A stretch of DNA of 64,000 nucleotides from Shewanella sp. CG12_big_fil_rev_8_21_14_0_65_47_15 (GCF_002783505.1 NZ_PFGL01000019.1:124001-188000); one strand, 5' to 3'. Shown: positions 36,884-48,984, counted from the stretch's first letter. Notes: a model not told the origin generated them from the sequence alone. Numbers and translations: made by a program.

Positions 36884-37369
36884 CTAATCGCGGAAGTTAT
36901 TGAATTGAAATGGTTGACCCAATTCGGACTGACGCATCAACGCCATTACCGCTTGCAAATCGTCACGGGCCTTACCCGTCACCCGAACAGTGTCACCTTG
37001 GATAGAGGACTGCACTTTAAGCTTGCTGTCTTTAATCATCTTAACGACTTTTTTCGCTATGTCGGTTTCAATACCCTGCTTAAAACGCACCTTCAAGGAG
37101 AAGGTTTTACCGCTATGGACCGACTTTTCATCCACATCCATCGCAGAGGGTTCGACATTACGCTTGCAGAGTTGAGTGCGTAAAATATCCACTAGCTGTT
37201 TGCATTGGAAGTCGTCTTCCGCCGTTAGCGTTACCACATGGTCTTTATATTCGATGCTGGCATCTTTACCGCGAAAATCAAACCGGCTGCTGAGCTCACG
37301 ACGAGAATTATCGACCGCATTACGTAACTCAACTTCGTCCACTTCGGACACAATATCAAATGAAGGCAT
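36884..37369 (-). CDS. yajQ: YajQ family nucleotide-binding protein
   Basis: A 161-residue YajQ (UPF0234) protein, nearly the length of E. coli Yaj[22 protein letters not shown] at the start and [15 protein letters not shown] near the end are family signatures. YajQ homologues in Xanthomonas and Pseudomonas bind cyclic di-GMP and affect transcription; others are reported to bind nucleic acids. Divergent from the VanZ-like gene. Confidence 0.94.
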   Translation of the reverse strand: MPSFDIVSEVDEVELRNAVDNSRRELSSRFDFRGKDASIEYKDHVVTLTAEDDFQCKQLVDILRTQLCKRNVEPSAMDVDEKSVHSGKTFSLKVRFKQGIETDIAKKVVKMIKDSKLKVQSSIQGDTVRVTGKARDDLQAVMALMRQSELGQPFQFNNFRD

Positions 37370-37471
37370 GGTTGCCGCCCCTTAGGTGATGATAAATGCC
37401 GATAGTTTACCGACTCCCCACTACAAGTTGAAGGTTAACTTTGTCTTAGCAAGATAAAACTCGGGTTATGG

Positions 37472-37894
37472 GTGACTTTGACTGCACATTTTCCTATTAT
37501 TGCCCCACTCGAAGACAATAAAACCGTATTTGTGATAACTAAAAACACCCTATTCAAACTGGCTTTAGCCGTAGCCGTTGTTGTGATCAGTTATCTGGTG
37601 TTTTCCAGACCAACCTACTCGCAAAGCATCCCTAATCTCGATAAGGTTGGGCATCTTGGCAGCTTCTTCTGCCTCTCTTACCTCACCTACCTGGCCTTTC
37701 GTCCTCGCTGGTATTGGTTATCCTTGGTGCTTGCAGGTTATGCCATCTTGATTGAATTGGTACAATCCCGTTTACCCTACCGCAGTGCTTCCATAGGTGA
37801 TGTGCTCGCCGATTTTATGGGTATTGCATTGTTTTACTTTTGCCTTTGGGCCTATGGCAAATATTTCCGCGCCGCGCAGTTGCGGGAAGATTAA
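37472..37894 (+). CDS. VanZ-like small membrane protein
   Basis: A 140-residue protein with about four hydrophobic helices and the VanZ-type signature DKVGHLGSFFCLSYL (about residues 57-71), then ILIELVQSRLPYRSASIGDVLAD (about 90-112). VanZ proteins are poorly understood; one confers teicoplanin resistance. The GTG start at 37472 has a weak ribosome-binding site; a second GTG at 37532 would give a shorter protein starting near the first helix. Confidence 0.75.
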   Translation: MTLTAHFPIIAPLEDNKTVFVITKNTLFKLALAVAVVVISYLVFSRPTYSQSIPNLDKVGHLGSFFCLSYLTYLAFRPRWYWLSLVLAGYAILIELVQSRLPYRSASIGDVLADFMGIALFYFCLWAYGKYFRAAQLRED

Positions 37895-37943
37895 TCCAAA
37901 CACTTTAAATTGGCGCTGATACAGAAATCTTAAGGCTGCAAAT

Positions 37944-38930
37944 ATGACTCATGCTGTGGATATTGCCATTTTAGGTGCAGGTGCCGTTGGGCAACTGATT
38001 TGTCGCCAACTGGTTGCTGCGGGTATGAAGGTCGGTTTTATCGGCCGCAATGCCCTCGGCTCTAGTGAGCAGCTACTAAGCTGCAGCCCATTAGTGTCAG
38101 CCAATGACTATCAGCATAGCGATCAACATGACGATCAGCAGCAGGCCCAAGCCATTCATTATTCGGTGCCTATCTTAGCGGCCGATGCGCTCGACAATAT
38201 TCGTCTGCTGATTGTCTGCGTTAAAGCCTATCAAGTGCTCGATGCGCTCTCGCCCTTACTCAAGCACCTACCCAGCCAATGCCATATTTTACTGCTACAT
38301 AATGGTATGGGTCCCCACTTAGCCTTGGCACAGCTGATTGATGGACAAGCGGGTGGCGGCAGCGGGCTAAGCCTAGGAACAACCTCCCAAGGGGTATTAC
38401 GCCAAGCCCCTTGGCAGATTCAGCAGACCGGACAAGGGCTAACTCAGTTTGGTCATTTTGCAGGATTTCCCCTCGACGAGCATTACCGTCATGCCCTGCT
38501 ACATGCCATTCCCGGCAGTGAATGGGTGGACGCTATCATTCCTTGCCTGTGGCAAAAACTCGCTGTCAATGCCGCCATCAACCCCTTGACCGCCATCCAT
38601 AACTGCAATAACGGCGCACTTGCCCAACCCGAATTTTGCGACACCATTAGCAACATACTCGATGAGCTAGTGAATGTAGCGGCCCATGATGGCATCAGCC
38701 TAGATAGACGCAATTTACAGGAAAGGGTTTACCGCGTTATCGAACTCACGGCGACAAACTATTCTTCTATGCACCAAGATATTGCACACCAAAGGCGAAC
38801 AGAAATAGATCAGATCAATGGCTATATCTGTGAGCGAGCGAAAGTGCACAATTTAAGTGCGCCAGTCAATGTAAAACTCTGGGGATTAGTTAAACAGCTA
38901 GAGGCCGAATATCACCGCGGAATATTATAG
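37944..38930 (+). CDS. panE: 2-dehydropantoate 2-reductase family protein
   Basis: A 328-residue ketopantoate reductase-family protein, which reduces 2-dehydropantoate to pantoate with NADPH in coenzyme A synthesis. Motifs: IAILGAGAVGQL (NADPH loop, residues 7-18), VCVKAYQV with the catalytic Lys, LLLHNGMGP, and KLAVNAAINPLTAI with the second conserved Lys and Asn. It starts 49 bases after the VanZ-like gene. Slightly longer than E. coli PanE, with a Gln/Asp/His-rich insert at about residues 55-70. Confidence 0.88.
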   Translation: MTHAVDIAILGAGAVGQLICRQLVAAGMKVGFIGRNALGSSEQLLSCSPLVSANDYQHSDQHDDQQQAQAIHYSVPILAADALDNIRLLIVCVKAYQVLDALSPLLKHLPSQCHILLLHNGMGPHLALAQLIDGQAGGGSGLSLGTTSQGVLRQAPWQIQQTGQGLTQFGHFAGFPLDEHYRHALLHAIPGSEWVDAIIPCLWQKLAVNAAINPLTAIHNCNNGALAQPEFCDTISNILDELVNVAAHDGISLDRRNLQERVYRVIELTATNYSSMHQDIAHQRRTEIDQINGYICERAKVHNLSAPVNVKLWGLVKQLEAEYHRGIL

Positions 38931-40891
<1,961 letters not shown>

Positions 40892-40896
40892 TAAAA

Positions 40897-40922
40897 CATG
40901 GGGGCACCAAGATGCCCCCATG
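40897..40922. terminator. Stem-loop between amtB and the EAL gene
   Basis: CATGGGGGCA pairs with TGCCCCCATG over a 6-base loop, directly after the amtB stop and before the convergent EAL gene stop. The T-run is weak. Confidence 0.75.
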
Positions 40923-40942
40923 CTCTTGTATATTGGCACACA

Positions 40943-42493
40943 CTAGTTGAGCCTATCTTTCACTAACCACAGTTTTAAATCTTCTAGTTTCATTGGTTTA
41001 GCAAAGAGATATCCCTGTAAAAAATGCACTTGGCGATGGGTTAAATAGTCCGCCTGCTCCTGGGTCTCGACCCCTTCGGCCACCACAACATAATTCATCT
41101 TATGGGAGAGTTCGATAATCGTATCGAGCACATGGGAGGTCACCGACTCATGCCCTATGGTATCGATAAAACATTTATCAATTTTTAAGTAATCTAGCGG
41201 CATGGTTTGCAGCAAAGATAAAGTGGTTTGCCCAGTCCCAAAGTCATCGATTGCCACTAGAACCCCCAATTGCCTTAGCCCTTCAATACGTTGACAAATA
41301 TCGGTTGTCAGCAACTGCCGCTCGGTGATTTCAACCAGAGGTTTAACGCCAATCCGCGCGAGCGAATCACGCAAGTGTATAAACTTAGCTTCAATATCGC
41401 TTTGGATAAAATGTTCTGGGGCTACGTTGAAGCCAATTCTAAACCCAGCTTCCACTTCCATATCGGCAAAATCTACCAGCGCCCGTTCAAATATATAATT
41501 CGTAAGAGGAACAATAAGTTGACTATCTTCTGCTATGGGAATAAACAAATCGGGCCGCACTAAACCCATTTGTGGATGTTGCCAACGCACTAACGCCTCG
41601 ACCCCTTTCGCCTTACCATCCCCAGTGCTTATCACTGGCTGGTAAACTAAGAAGAACTCTTCATTTTCTATCCCACTGCGAATATCGTCCGCCAATGAAT
41701 GTCGGCTCTTTTTACGCCAGAGCAGTAACCCAGACAGCAAGAGGAAGATAAAGAGAATGGGCAGTAATATCCCAAAGTAAATCCAAAAGAAATGCCAAAA
41801 GAATGCATTAGACATCTCCAATAAAATGAGAAACTCCTTATCATCGGCCAATACACTAACGACTTCCCCCTCACCGAAGTGAGTTTCACTGGGTAAAGTT
41901 GCACCATGCAAACCAAGCACGACAGTGTCAACGGGACGGGGAGAGACTTCAGGTTGAATAAAACTATCAATAAGATACTGCCCTTCAAGCACTACAATTG
42001 CACCGCGGTGCGTCTGTGCATCCTTAGAGATAACGATAATGGCAGGGACCCCTAGTCGAGCCGGAGTTTCGGGCACTATATAGCGAGCAGAGTCCTTAAG
42101 TTGATACTCAGGTAAGAGTGAATTAAGCGGTAACTCGATATTCCCTGTCATAGAAGAGCAATAAAAGGTTTTATCGTTAAATAAAAGTACGCCACGGTAA
42201 TAGGGCCTAAACCTCATATACTCGCGGAGTTTGCCACAGTCGCCCTCCTTGAGGGTCATGGCAAATTCACTAATACTGTCCGACTGCAGTAACAACTCAT
42301 CAAGACGCTCTAAATTAAAGTTTCCCACTTCCCGCGCTTTATCATGCACAACATAGCCAGTGATGGCATAACTTATCCCCAAGGACAGCAAAATGGGCAG
42401 CGACAGCAATAATCCCCATTGCTTGAATGTCAGGCTAAAAGTGGTGAGTAATTGGCGCATGCTTTTTTGTATAAAGTTTAAACGGGTCAGCAT
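40943..42493 (-). CDS. CSS-motif EAL phosphodiesterase, membrane bound
   Basis: A 516-residue c-di-GMP phosphodiesterase of the PdeC type. A membrane helix at about 26-48 and another near 220-245 flank a periplasmic domain containing Cys 86 and the CSS motif (112-114), which in this class sense redox state through a disulfide. The cytoplasmic EAL domain keeps EALVRWQHP, DDFGTGQTTL, LKIDK and EGVETQEQ, so it should be active. Start ATG at 42493 with AAGGGA; a longer in-frame start at 42553 is less likely. Confidence 0.9.
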   Translation of the reverse strand: MLTRLNFIQKSMRQLLTTFSLTFKQWGLLLSLPILLSLGISYAITGYVVHDKAREVGNFNLERLDELLLQSDSISEFAMTLKEGDCGKLREYMRFRPYYRGVLLFNDKTFYCSSMTGNIELPLNSLLPEYQLKDSARYIVPETPARLGVPAIIVISKDAQTHRGAIVVLEGQYLIDSFIQPEVSPRPVDTVVLGLHGATLPSETHFGEGEVVSVLADDKEFLILLEMSNAFFWHFFWIYFGILLPILFIFLLLSGLLLWRKKSRHSLADDIRSGIENEEFFLVYQPVISTGDGKAKGVEALVRWQHPQMGLVRPDLFIPIAEDSQLIVPLTNYIFERALVDFADMEVEAGFRIGFNVAPEHFIQSDIEAKFIHLRDSLARIGVKPLVEITERQLLTTDICQRIEGLRQLGVLVAIDDFGTGQTTLSLLQTMPLDYLKIDKCFIDTIGHESVTSHVLDTIIELSHKMNYVVVAEGVETQEQADYLTHRQVHFLQGYLFAKPMKLEDLKLWLVKDRLN

Positions 42494-42622
42494 CCTAGCA
42501 AATCCCTTATTAAATTGTTGTAACAATATGTATTTTAACCGTGAATCTTGCAAATGTTCAAAACAAAATTAAAGACGTTCAACATGACTAAAATCAGGAT
42601 AGAAACAATCTATCTTAATCAA

Positions 42623-43849
42623 TTATGGTTGAATGAATTGCATTAAAAAGCCGATATACCATGCAAATAAAGAAGCCCAAGTGTAGCCCCAAACAGCCAT
42701 CAATACCGCTGCGGAAGCTAATCTTGGATGAAAAGCACTAGCGATAACGGGTGCAGAAGCTGCACCACCAATATTACATTGACTCGCAACCGCTAAATAC
42801 ATGATAGGTAAACGAAAAAATACGGTAAAAATCAGTAAAATAATAATATGTATAGAAAACCAAATAAGTCCTATACAAACGTAGTAAGGAGCAGCACCCA
42901 ATGCACTAACATCAAAATTCAACCCCATCAACATAATCATAATGTAGATAAAAAAAAGAGCAACCTTACGCGTTTCCTTAACTAAGACATGTCTTGCATT
43001 TGTTAAAGAGAATAACAGTCCTAAAAAGGTAGCTATTAACACTGACCAAAAAAAATCAGAAGTAAGATTGTATTTGAACAAATATGGAAAATAGTAAGCC
43101 GTTGTGTTGGCAAGTATGGATGACAGATCTTTACTAAAGAACATCACCATAAAGAAAGTCAAACCCAATATCAGTGTCCAATAATACCTTTCCCATTTAT
43201 CTATGACTTTATACTCAACATCAGAACAAAATGTCGGTCTATAACTTTTATCAGCTTTAAGAAAATCATCGATTTTATCCTGACGTTCTGCAATAAAAAG
43301 TAATATAACCATCCATATACTGGAAAAAATAATATTAATAGCCATCATTACTGCAAATATTGCATCACCAACATGATGAATTTCTTTTATTGCTAATTGA
43401 TTAGCTGTTCCACCAAGCCAGTTTGCCATCAAGGTTGACATGCCTTTCCATGCAGCATTATCTCCCTGCCAAGCAAGCTCATACGGAAAAAATATAGAAC
43501 CAAGCCATAGACTCAATGGCCCACCAATGCAGATACTCACAGCGCCTAACACAAACATACCTAGTAGTTTTTTGCCTACTAAGCTTAAAGCGAAAAAATC
43601 TGTACTTAAGATCAATAAAAATAAACAACTTGGCATAAAGTGTGTTTTTGCCATGTCACTAAGTTGACTATTACTAGCATTAATAATATTTGACGAGCTA
43701 AAAATAGCAGGTAAAGCATAACATACTAACATTAAAGGAAAAATTTTATAAAATTTTTTAAAAAAACTTATCGATGATGCATGTGTATAAAAAACACCCC
43801 ATAGTAAAAGCGCTAAAAAAACTCCTATTTCAAGATCTGATGACAGCAA
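42623..43849 (-). CDS. DUF819 family permease in the ifc cluster
   Basis: A 408-residue membrane protein with about 11 helices. CIGGPLSLWLG, MANWLGGTANQLAIKEI and SQCNIGGAASAPVIASAFHP match DUF819 (YjcL-like) proteins, which resemble secondary carboxylate carriers. The start is a TTG with AGGTGA six bases before it. It lies 22 bases behind the LysR gene on the same strand. A paralogue with the same motifs lies at 49030-50277. Base composition is more AT-rich than that of the flanking core genes. Import of the flavocytochrome's substrate is a reasonable inference. Confidence 0.85.
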   Translation of the reverse strand: MLSSDLEIGVFLALLLWGVFYTHASSISFFKKFYKIFPLMLVCYALPAIFSSSNIINASNSQLSDMAKTHFMPSCLFLLILSTDFFALSLVGKKLLGMFVLGAVSICIGGPLSLWLGSIFFPYELAWQGDNAAWKGMSTLMANWLGGTANQLAIKEIHHVGDAIFAVMMAINIIFSSIWMVILLFIAERQDKIDDFLKADKSYRPTFCSDVEYKVIDKWERYYWTLILGLTFFMVMFFSKDLSSILANTTAYYFPYLFKYNLTSDFFWSVLIATFLGLLFSLTNARHVLVKETRKVALFFIYIMIMLMGLNFDVSALGAAPYYVCIGLIWFSIHIIILLIFTVFFRLPIMYLAVASQCNIGGAASAPVIASAFHPRLASAAVLMAVWGYTWASLFAWYIGFLMQFIQP

Positions 43850-43871
43850 ATTAGTTCACCTACTAGAATAA

Positions 43872-44771
43872 TTAGCACAAAGGGTTATATTGCTGCTTAC
43901 TAAAAGCTAAAAAACTCATGCTTAATGCAGACAATTCTTCTCCTTCACGCTGAATTGACCAATAAGTTCTTTTATAGTCCCATCCATCCACAGACAATAA
44001 AATAAGGTCCTCTCTAGCTAATTCAACATCGATTGCTAACATAGGTAGTACACTCAAACCTATACCAGTTCCAATAGCCCTTTTAATTGCTCCTATTGTT
44101 GACATGCATATTTCATCACGAACATGAATATTTAAACTTTTTAGTAATTGAATTGCACGAATTCGAGAAAGCGATGCCTCATGGTCGAATATCCATAATT
44201 GTTCACTAAGCCATGCCTTTGTATTTACATCACTAGCCGCAGGATGAGTTGCACCACTCACAAGACAAAGATTATCTTGCAACCAGTGCTCACAAATGAG
44301 ATTTTTACTCGCAGGTTTTGCATCAATAAAGCCTAAATCAAGCTCCCTTTCTGAAACCATTTTTTCAATAACTAAGCTATTATCAATGACTAGTTTTATT
44401 TTTACATCTGGATATTGACTCTTAAATAAAGGGATTTTTTTAGATAACACATAGTTACCCGCAGTTTTACTGCTCCCAATAGTTAGAGTTCCCTTAATAC
44501 CATGTTCAGAAAATGAAAATATATTCTCTAATTCCTTTCCTTTACAGAGCATTTCATTTGCATAGGGTAATATGATTTCACCATGAGCATTCACAACCAA
44601 ACCACCAGCAACACGCTCAAATAATCTACACCCTAAAGAGCTCTCTAACTCTTTAAGCGCCATACTTACTGCAGGAGTTGACATATGAAGCACTTTTGCC
44701 GCTTTTGAGATCTGCCTCTCAGAATGTATGGCTTTAAAGATCATTAGCTGCCTTAGTGTTATCCGCATCAT
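43872..44771 (-). CDS. ifcR: LysR-family regulator, IfcR-like
   Basis: A 299-residue LysR-type regulator: N-terminal winged HTH (TLRQLMIFKAIHSERQISKAAKVLHMSTPAVSMALKELE region, residues 5-43) and C-terminal ligand-binding domain (GTLTIGSSKTAGNYVL onward). Its place between the DUF819 permease and the porin, next to the flavocytochrome, matches the ifcR-ifcO-ifcA arrangement described in S. frigidimarina. It probably controls the divergent porin/flavocytochrome promoters. The gene symbol is assigned by context. Confidence 0.85.
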   Translation of the reverse strand: MMRITLRQLMIFKAIHSERQISKAAKVLHMSTPAVSMALKELESSLGCRLFERVAGGLVVNAHGEIILPYANEMLCKGKELENIFSFSEHGIKGTLTIGSSKTAGNYVLSKKIPLFKSQYPDVKIKLVIDNSLVIEKMVSERELDLGFIDAKPASKNLICEHWLQDNLCLVSGATHPAASDVNTKAWLSEQLWIFDHEASLSRIRAIQLLKSLNIHVRDEICMSTIGAIKRAIGTGIGLSVLPMLAIDVELAREDLILLSVDGWDYKRTYWSIQREGEELSALSMSFLAFSKQQYNPLC

Positions 44772-44855
44772 ATACTCCGTGGGATAAAATCAATTTATTA
44801 GCAGTATCATAGTTCAAAACCCTCACAAGTAAACATGATAAGTATCTAATTTTCA

Positions 44856-44880
44856 TAAAGCGGCCATTTAGGCCGCTTTA
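44856..44880 (-). terminator. Terminator hairpin after the porin gene
   Basis: TAAAGCGGCC pairs with GGCCGCTTTA over a 5-base loop, 9 bases past the porin stop. Confidence 0.75.
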
Positions 44881-44888
44881 TATAGTGA

Positions 44889-45917
44889 TTAAAATAGATA
44901 TTTTGTAGACACAAAAACAAGGGTATCGTCAAACTCAGTATGTCCTTTGGCATCGGTATAATCACCATCAAAATAGGAAATACCTACCCCAAATGTCAAA
45001 TCCTTCTGAGCCTTAAAGTCAACACCTAGCGAATATTGACTTACATCACTTTCTTTCAACGTTTTTAGATCTGCTCCAGCATTTTTTGTAACTTTACCAA
45101 GCCCTGCATCATCTTTTAAATATTGAAGCTTTATATCATATTTATCAATTGGAACACTCATACTTAATAGATAAGAGTTTCCTTTAATATTGTCATAAAG
45201 ATTAGATTCTGAATGTTGGTACATAGCACCCAATTTTACCGATGCAATGGAAAGACCACCGACCAATCTCGTTGCCTCTAGCAGATTCAAACCATCCGCA
45301 TAAGCAATTGAAACATAGTGATTATTTTTCTTAAGTGATGCATCACCTAAGGTTAAGCTAACTGCATAATTATTTTGTTTTTCAGATAGTTCTGGATTTT
45401 TTTTATTAAAATCTTTATCAAAAACATAACTGACACCCATGGTCACACCAGCAACTTTAGCACTATTCAATGTTACTGAATCACCTAATCTATCGTTACC
45501 CGCAATGATCATATTCATATCGCTTGATGTAATATTAAATAAATCCACTTTTCCTTCAGCACTTTTAAAGACAGTATCATTTCGTCCGAACACAGCTGAC
45601 CCATAATTAGTTTTAAAACCTAAGTAAGAGTTTCTAGGTTTAAAAATATTGGTATCATCGTTATCAAAACTTTCTATCCCTGCTTCAAATTTATATAGCA
45701 AACTAAAATTATCATATACACCATATTCTCCTTTAACGCCTAAATACGATGCATAATTTTCAAGGGAAAAACCATCAACCTTTTCATTACCAGAAAGACC
45801 ATTACTTGAGTTTGCAACACCAAGCCATAATCGCCCATAAAAGTCTAGTGGTTCAGATACAACTTGAGTAGAACAAATTAAAATTGCACCAAGACAAGTA
45901 TATTTAACAGTTTTCAT
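44889..45917 (-). CDS. ifcO: Gram-negative porin, IfcO-like
   Basis: A 342-residue porin with signal peptide (1-22, ending VVSEP) and mature start PLDFYGRLWLGVANSS. The repeated beta strands and C-terminal aromatic (KYLF) are those of the 16-strand general porin family. Motifs LGVKGEYG, FEAGIESFDND and YLGFKTNYGSAVFGR fit. The ATG at 45917 follows AAAGGTGA. Divergent from ifcA across a 224-base region with a large inverted repeat. It probably lets the reductase substrate into the periplasm. Confidence 0.88.
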   Translation of the reverse strand: MKTVKYTCLGAILICSTQVVSEPLDFYGRLWLGVANSSNGLSGNEKVDGFSLENYASYLGVKGEYGVYDNFSLLYKFEAGIESFDNDDTNIFKPRNSYLGFKTNYGSAVFGRNDTVFKSAEGKVDLFNITSSDMNMIIAGNDRLGDSVTLNSAKVAGVTMGVSYVFDKDFNKKNPELSEKQNNYAVSLTLGDASLKKNNHYVSIAYADGLNLLEATRLVGGLSIASVKLGAMYQHSESNLYDNIKGNSYLLSMSVPIDKYDIKLQYLKDDAGLGKVTKNAGADLKTLKESDVSQYSLGVDFKAQKDLTFGVGISYFDGDYTDAKGHTEFDDTLVFVSTKYLF

Positions 45918-46014
45918 TGAAATCACCTTTTTAGAATATAAAAACAATTCCATATTAGTGATTTAATCCAACACATCTCAGCCTTAGATCACAACTAACC
46001 AACAAATTCACACA

Positions 46015-46052
46015 GTTAAATATAACTTAAAATCAATTAAATTATATTTAAC
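46015..46052. promoter_or_regulatory. Inverted repeat in ifcO-ifcA divergent region
   Basis: GTTAAATATAA (46015-46025) and TTATATTTAAC (46042-46052) form a perfect 11-bp inverted repeat with a 16-base AT-rich spacer, about 90 bases before ifcA and 97 before ifcO. Size and position suit a regulator-binding site, most likely for the LysR protein. Confidence 0.55.
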
Positions 46053-46141
46053 AACATCGATTCATTGCGCAACATCACTATTTCAGGATGAAATATAACT
46101 ATCATGATATAAAACTGATAAAGACACACTTGGAGAAATGT

Positions 46142-47914
46142 ATGAAAATAAAATATTTGAGCATATTTATATGTTCAATTCTAACGGCTTCATCATGGGC
46201 TGCTACGGATAATAAAAATGATTTAGCCTCTTTTCATAAAAGTATCGATGGCTGCAAAACCTGTCATGCAACACCTAACAAGGTAAGTGATAGTGAAACT
46301 TTTGAAAATCAACAATGTAAATCCTGTCATGGTGATTATGCAAAACTAGCAAACCCTAAACTAGAAATCGATCCACACTCTTCACATTTAGGCGATATTA
46401 ACTGTACCTCTTGCCATAAAGGGCATGAACAACCAAAGCTATATTGTAACGAATGCCATTCATTTGAAGGGCTCGACATGCCTTTTAATAAAGCAAAAGC
46501 CAAAGAGCCGTGGGATAAGGGTTGGGATAATGAGGCAATAAATAAAGCAATTGCTGCGGGCCCTAAAGAAACAACGGATGTGATTGTTGTTGGGGCCGGT
46601 AGTGCCGGGTTTAATGCAGCAATAGCAGCCAAAAAAGCGGGTGCCAACGTTATATTGCTTGATAAAGCACCGTTTAGTGGTGGAAATTCGATGCTCGCCG
46701 CTGGTGGATATAATGCAGTGGGTACTGTTCAGCAAAAAGACCACAAGGTTGAAGATAAAATCGAATGGTATGTCGAAGACACTATGAAAGGCGGACGGTA
46801 TGCGAACGATCCTAAATTGGTGCAAATATTAGCGGAGCAATCAGCTGATGGCATTAAATGGCTAGAATCTTTGGGCGCAAACATGGACGATTTGAAACGT
46901 TCAGGCGGCGCTAGAGTCGATAGGACACATCGACCATCTGGAGGCTTAAGTGTTGGTCCACATATTATCGATGTACTTAGAAAAGCATCTGTAAATGAAA
47001 GTGTTGATACAAGACTCAACTCTAAAGTCGTCAAACTGGTTATTGATGAAGACCAAAAAATTGTCGGCGTTGTCGTCCACGGTAAACACTCCGGCCATTA
47101 TATGGTTGCAGCAAAATCAGTTGTTCTTGCGACGGGAGGATATGGTTTTAACAAAGAAATGGTCGCATTTTATCGCCCCACATTTAAAGGTATGACGAGT
47201 TCAAACAATATCACTTCAACAGGTGATGGTATTGAACTTGCCAAGGCAATCGGTGCGAGTATGACAGATATTGATTGGGTACAAGCTCATCCGACTGTGG
47301 GAAAAGATAGCCGCATTTTAATCTCGGAAACCGTACGAGGTGTAGGTGCTATTATGGTCAATAAAGATGGCAATCGTTTTATCAGCGAATTAACTACTCG
47401 CGATAAAGCATCCGATGCCATTCTCAAACAACCTGAACAATATGCTTGGTTAGTCTTCGATAATGAGCTTTATAAAAAAGCAAAAATGGTTCAAGGATAT
47501 GACCATTTAAATATGCTGGAAAAAGCAAATACGGTTTCTGAACTTGCAAAAATCACAGGTATGAAAGAAAACGCATTAGAAAAAACGATTTCAAACTACA
47601 ATCGCTATTTTAAACAAGGTAAGGATGAAGATTTTGCTCGCGAACAAATGCCATTACCACTAGAAAAGGCCCCTTTTTATGCCGTAAAAGTGGCTCCCGG
47701 TATTCACCATACTATGGGTGGTGTCGCAATTGATACCAAAGCCGAGGTGCTGAATATTCAAAGTAAACCGTTGGTTGGCTTATTTGCAGCGGGCGAAGTC
47801 ACAGGTGGTGTGCATGGATATAATCGCTTAGGTGGTAATGCCGTCGCTGACACTGTAATTTTTGGCAAAATTGCGGGTACAAATGCAGCAAAACACGCAC
47901 TAAACCAAAAGTAG
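46142..47914 (+). CDS. ifcA: Tetrahaem flavocytochrome c, fumarate-reductase-like (IfcA)
   Basis: A 590-residue periplasmic reductase: signal peptide 1-20, four CxxCH haem sites (38-42, 59-63, 88-92, 102-106), then an FAD domain (GAGSAG 151-156). Fumarate reductase active-site landmarks remain: QAHPT 381-385, SETVRG 395-400, TTRDKAS with the proton-donor Arg about 420, HHTMGG 522-527 and NRLGG with Arg about 562. Relative to FccA, the substrate-loop MVTE reads LISE, so substrate preference may differ. The Arg is not Tyr as in urocanate reductase. ATG 46142 follows GGAGAA. Best match in context is the iron-induced flavocytochrome c3. Confidence 0.92.
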   Translation: MKIKYLSIFICSILTASSWAATDNKNDLASFHKSIDGCKTCHATPNKVSDSETFENQQCKSCHGDYAKLANPKLEIDPHSSHLGDINCTSCHKGHEQPKLYCNECHSFEGLDMPFNKAKAKEPWDKGWDNEAINKAIAAGPKETTDVIVVGAGSAGFNAAIAAKKAGANVILLDKAPFSGGNSMLAAGGYNAVGTVQQKDHKVEDKIEWYVEDTMKGGRYANDPKLVQILAEQSADGIKWLESLGANMDDLKRSGGARVDRTHRPSGGLSVGPHIIDVLRKASVNESVDTRLNSKVVKLVIDEDQKIVGVVVHGKHSGHYMVAAKSVVLATGGYGFNKEMVAFYRPTFKGMTSSNNITSTGDGIELAKAIGASMTDIDWVQAHPTVGKDSRILISETVRGVGAIMVNKDGNRFISELTTRDKASDAILKQPEQYAWLVFDNELYKKAKMVQGYDHLNMLEKANTVSELAKITGMKENALEKTISNYNRYFKQGKDEDFAREQMPLPLEKAPFYAVKVAPGIHHTMGGVAIDTKAEVLNIQSKPLVGLFAAGEVTGGVHGYNRLGGNAVADTVIFGKIAGTNAAKHALNQK

Positions 47915-47924
47915 TGGTGATATT

Positions 47925-47954
47925 AAAATGAGAGATCAACAGGTCTCTCATTTT
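47925..47954 (+). terminator. Intrinsic terminator of ifcA
   Basis: AAAATGAGAGA pairs with TCTCTCATTTT, 10 bases past the stop codon. Confidence 0.9.
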
Positions 47955-47978
47955 ATCTGTACTTATATGTATTACCTT

Positions 47979-48119
47979 AGATGTATTCTTAAGATCTCAT
48001 TTAAGTAAATACATCTTATCCTTCGTCTTTTTCATCGTAAATATTGGCAATTTACTTTATTGCCCGAGCATTAAAAACTCCCCTGCTATTTTTGAGAGGT
48101 TATTCAACCTCTCTTTTTT
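47979..48119 (+). ncRNA. Candidate small RNA between ifcA and kdsA
   Basis: After the ifcA terminator come three successive plus-strand stem-loops. The first pairs AGATGTATTCTTAA with TTAAG-TA-AATACATCT (47979-48016, 14 bp with a 2-base bulge). The second pairs GGCAAT with ATTGCC (48046-48064). The third, GAGAGGTT/AACCTCTC followed by six T (48094-48119), is a plus-oriented intrinsic terminator. No plus-strand gene needs a second terminator here and the minus side lacks a T-run. No promoter was clearly identified, so this could also be a read-through safeguard. Confidence 0.3.
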
Positions 48120-48123
48120 ATGC

Positions 48124-48984
<861 letters not shown>

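Noticed and set aside
42623..47914. Genomic island bounded by mobile-element ends
   Set aside because: The block is AT-richer, but I found no integrase, transposase, tRNA boundary or flanking direct repeats, so transfer remains a suspicion only.
46142..47914. Urocanate reductase (UrdA) as the identity of the flavocytochrome
   Set aside because: UrdA lacks the active-site Arg seen here in TTRDKAS and carries an FMN-binding domain; this protein has four haems and the fumarate-type Arg.
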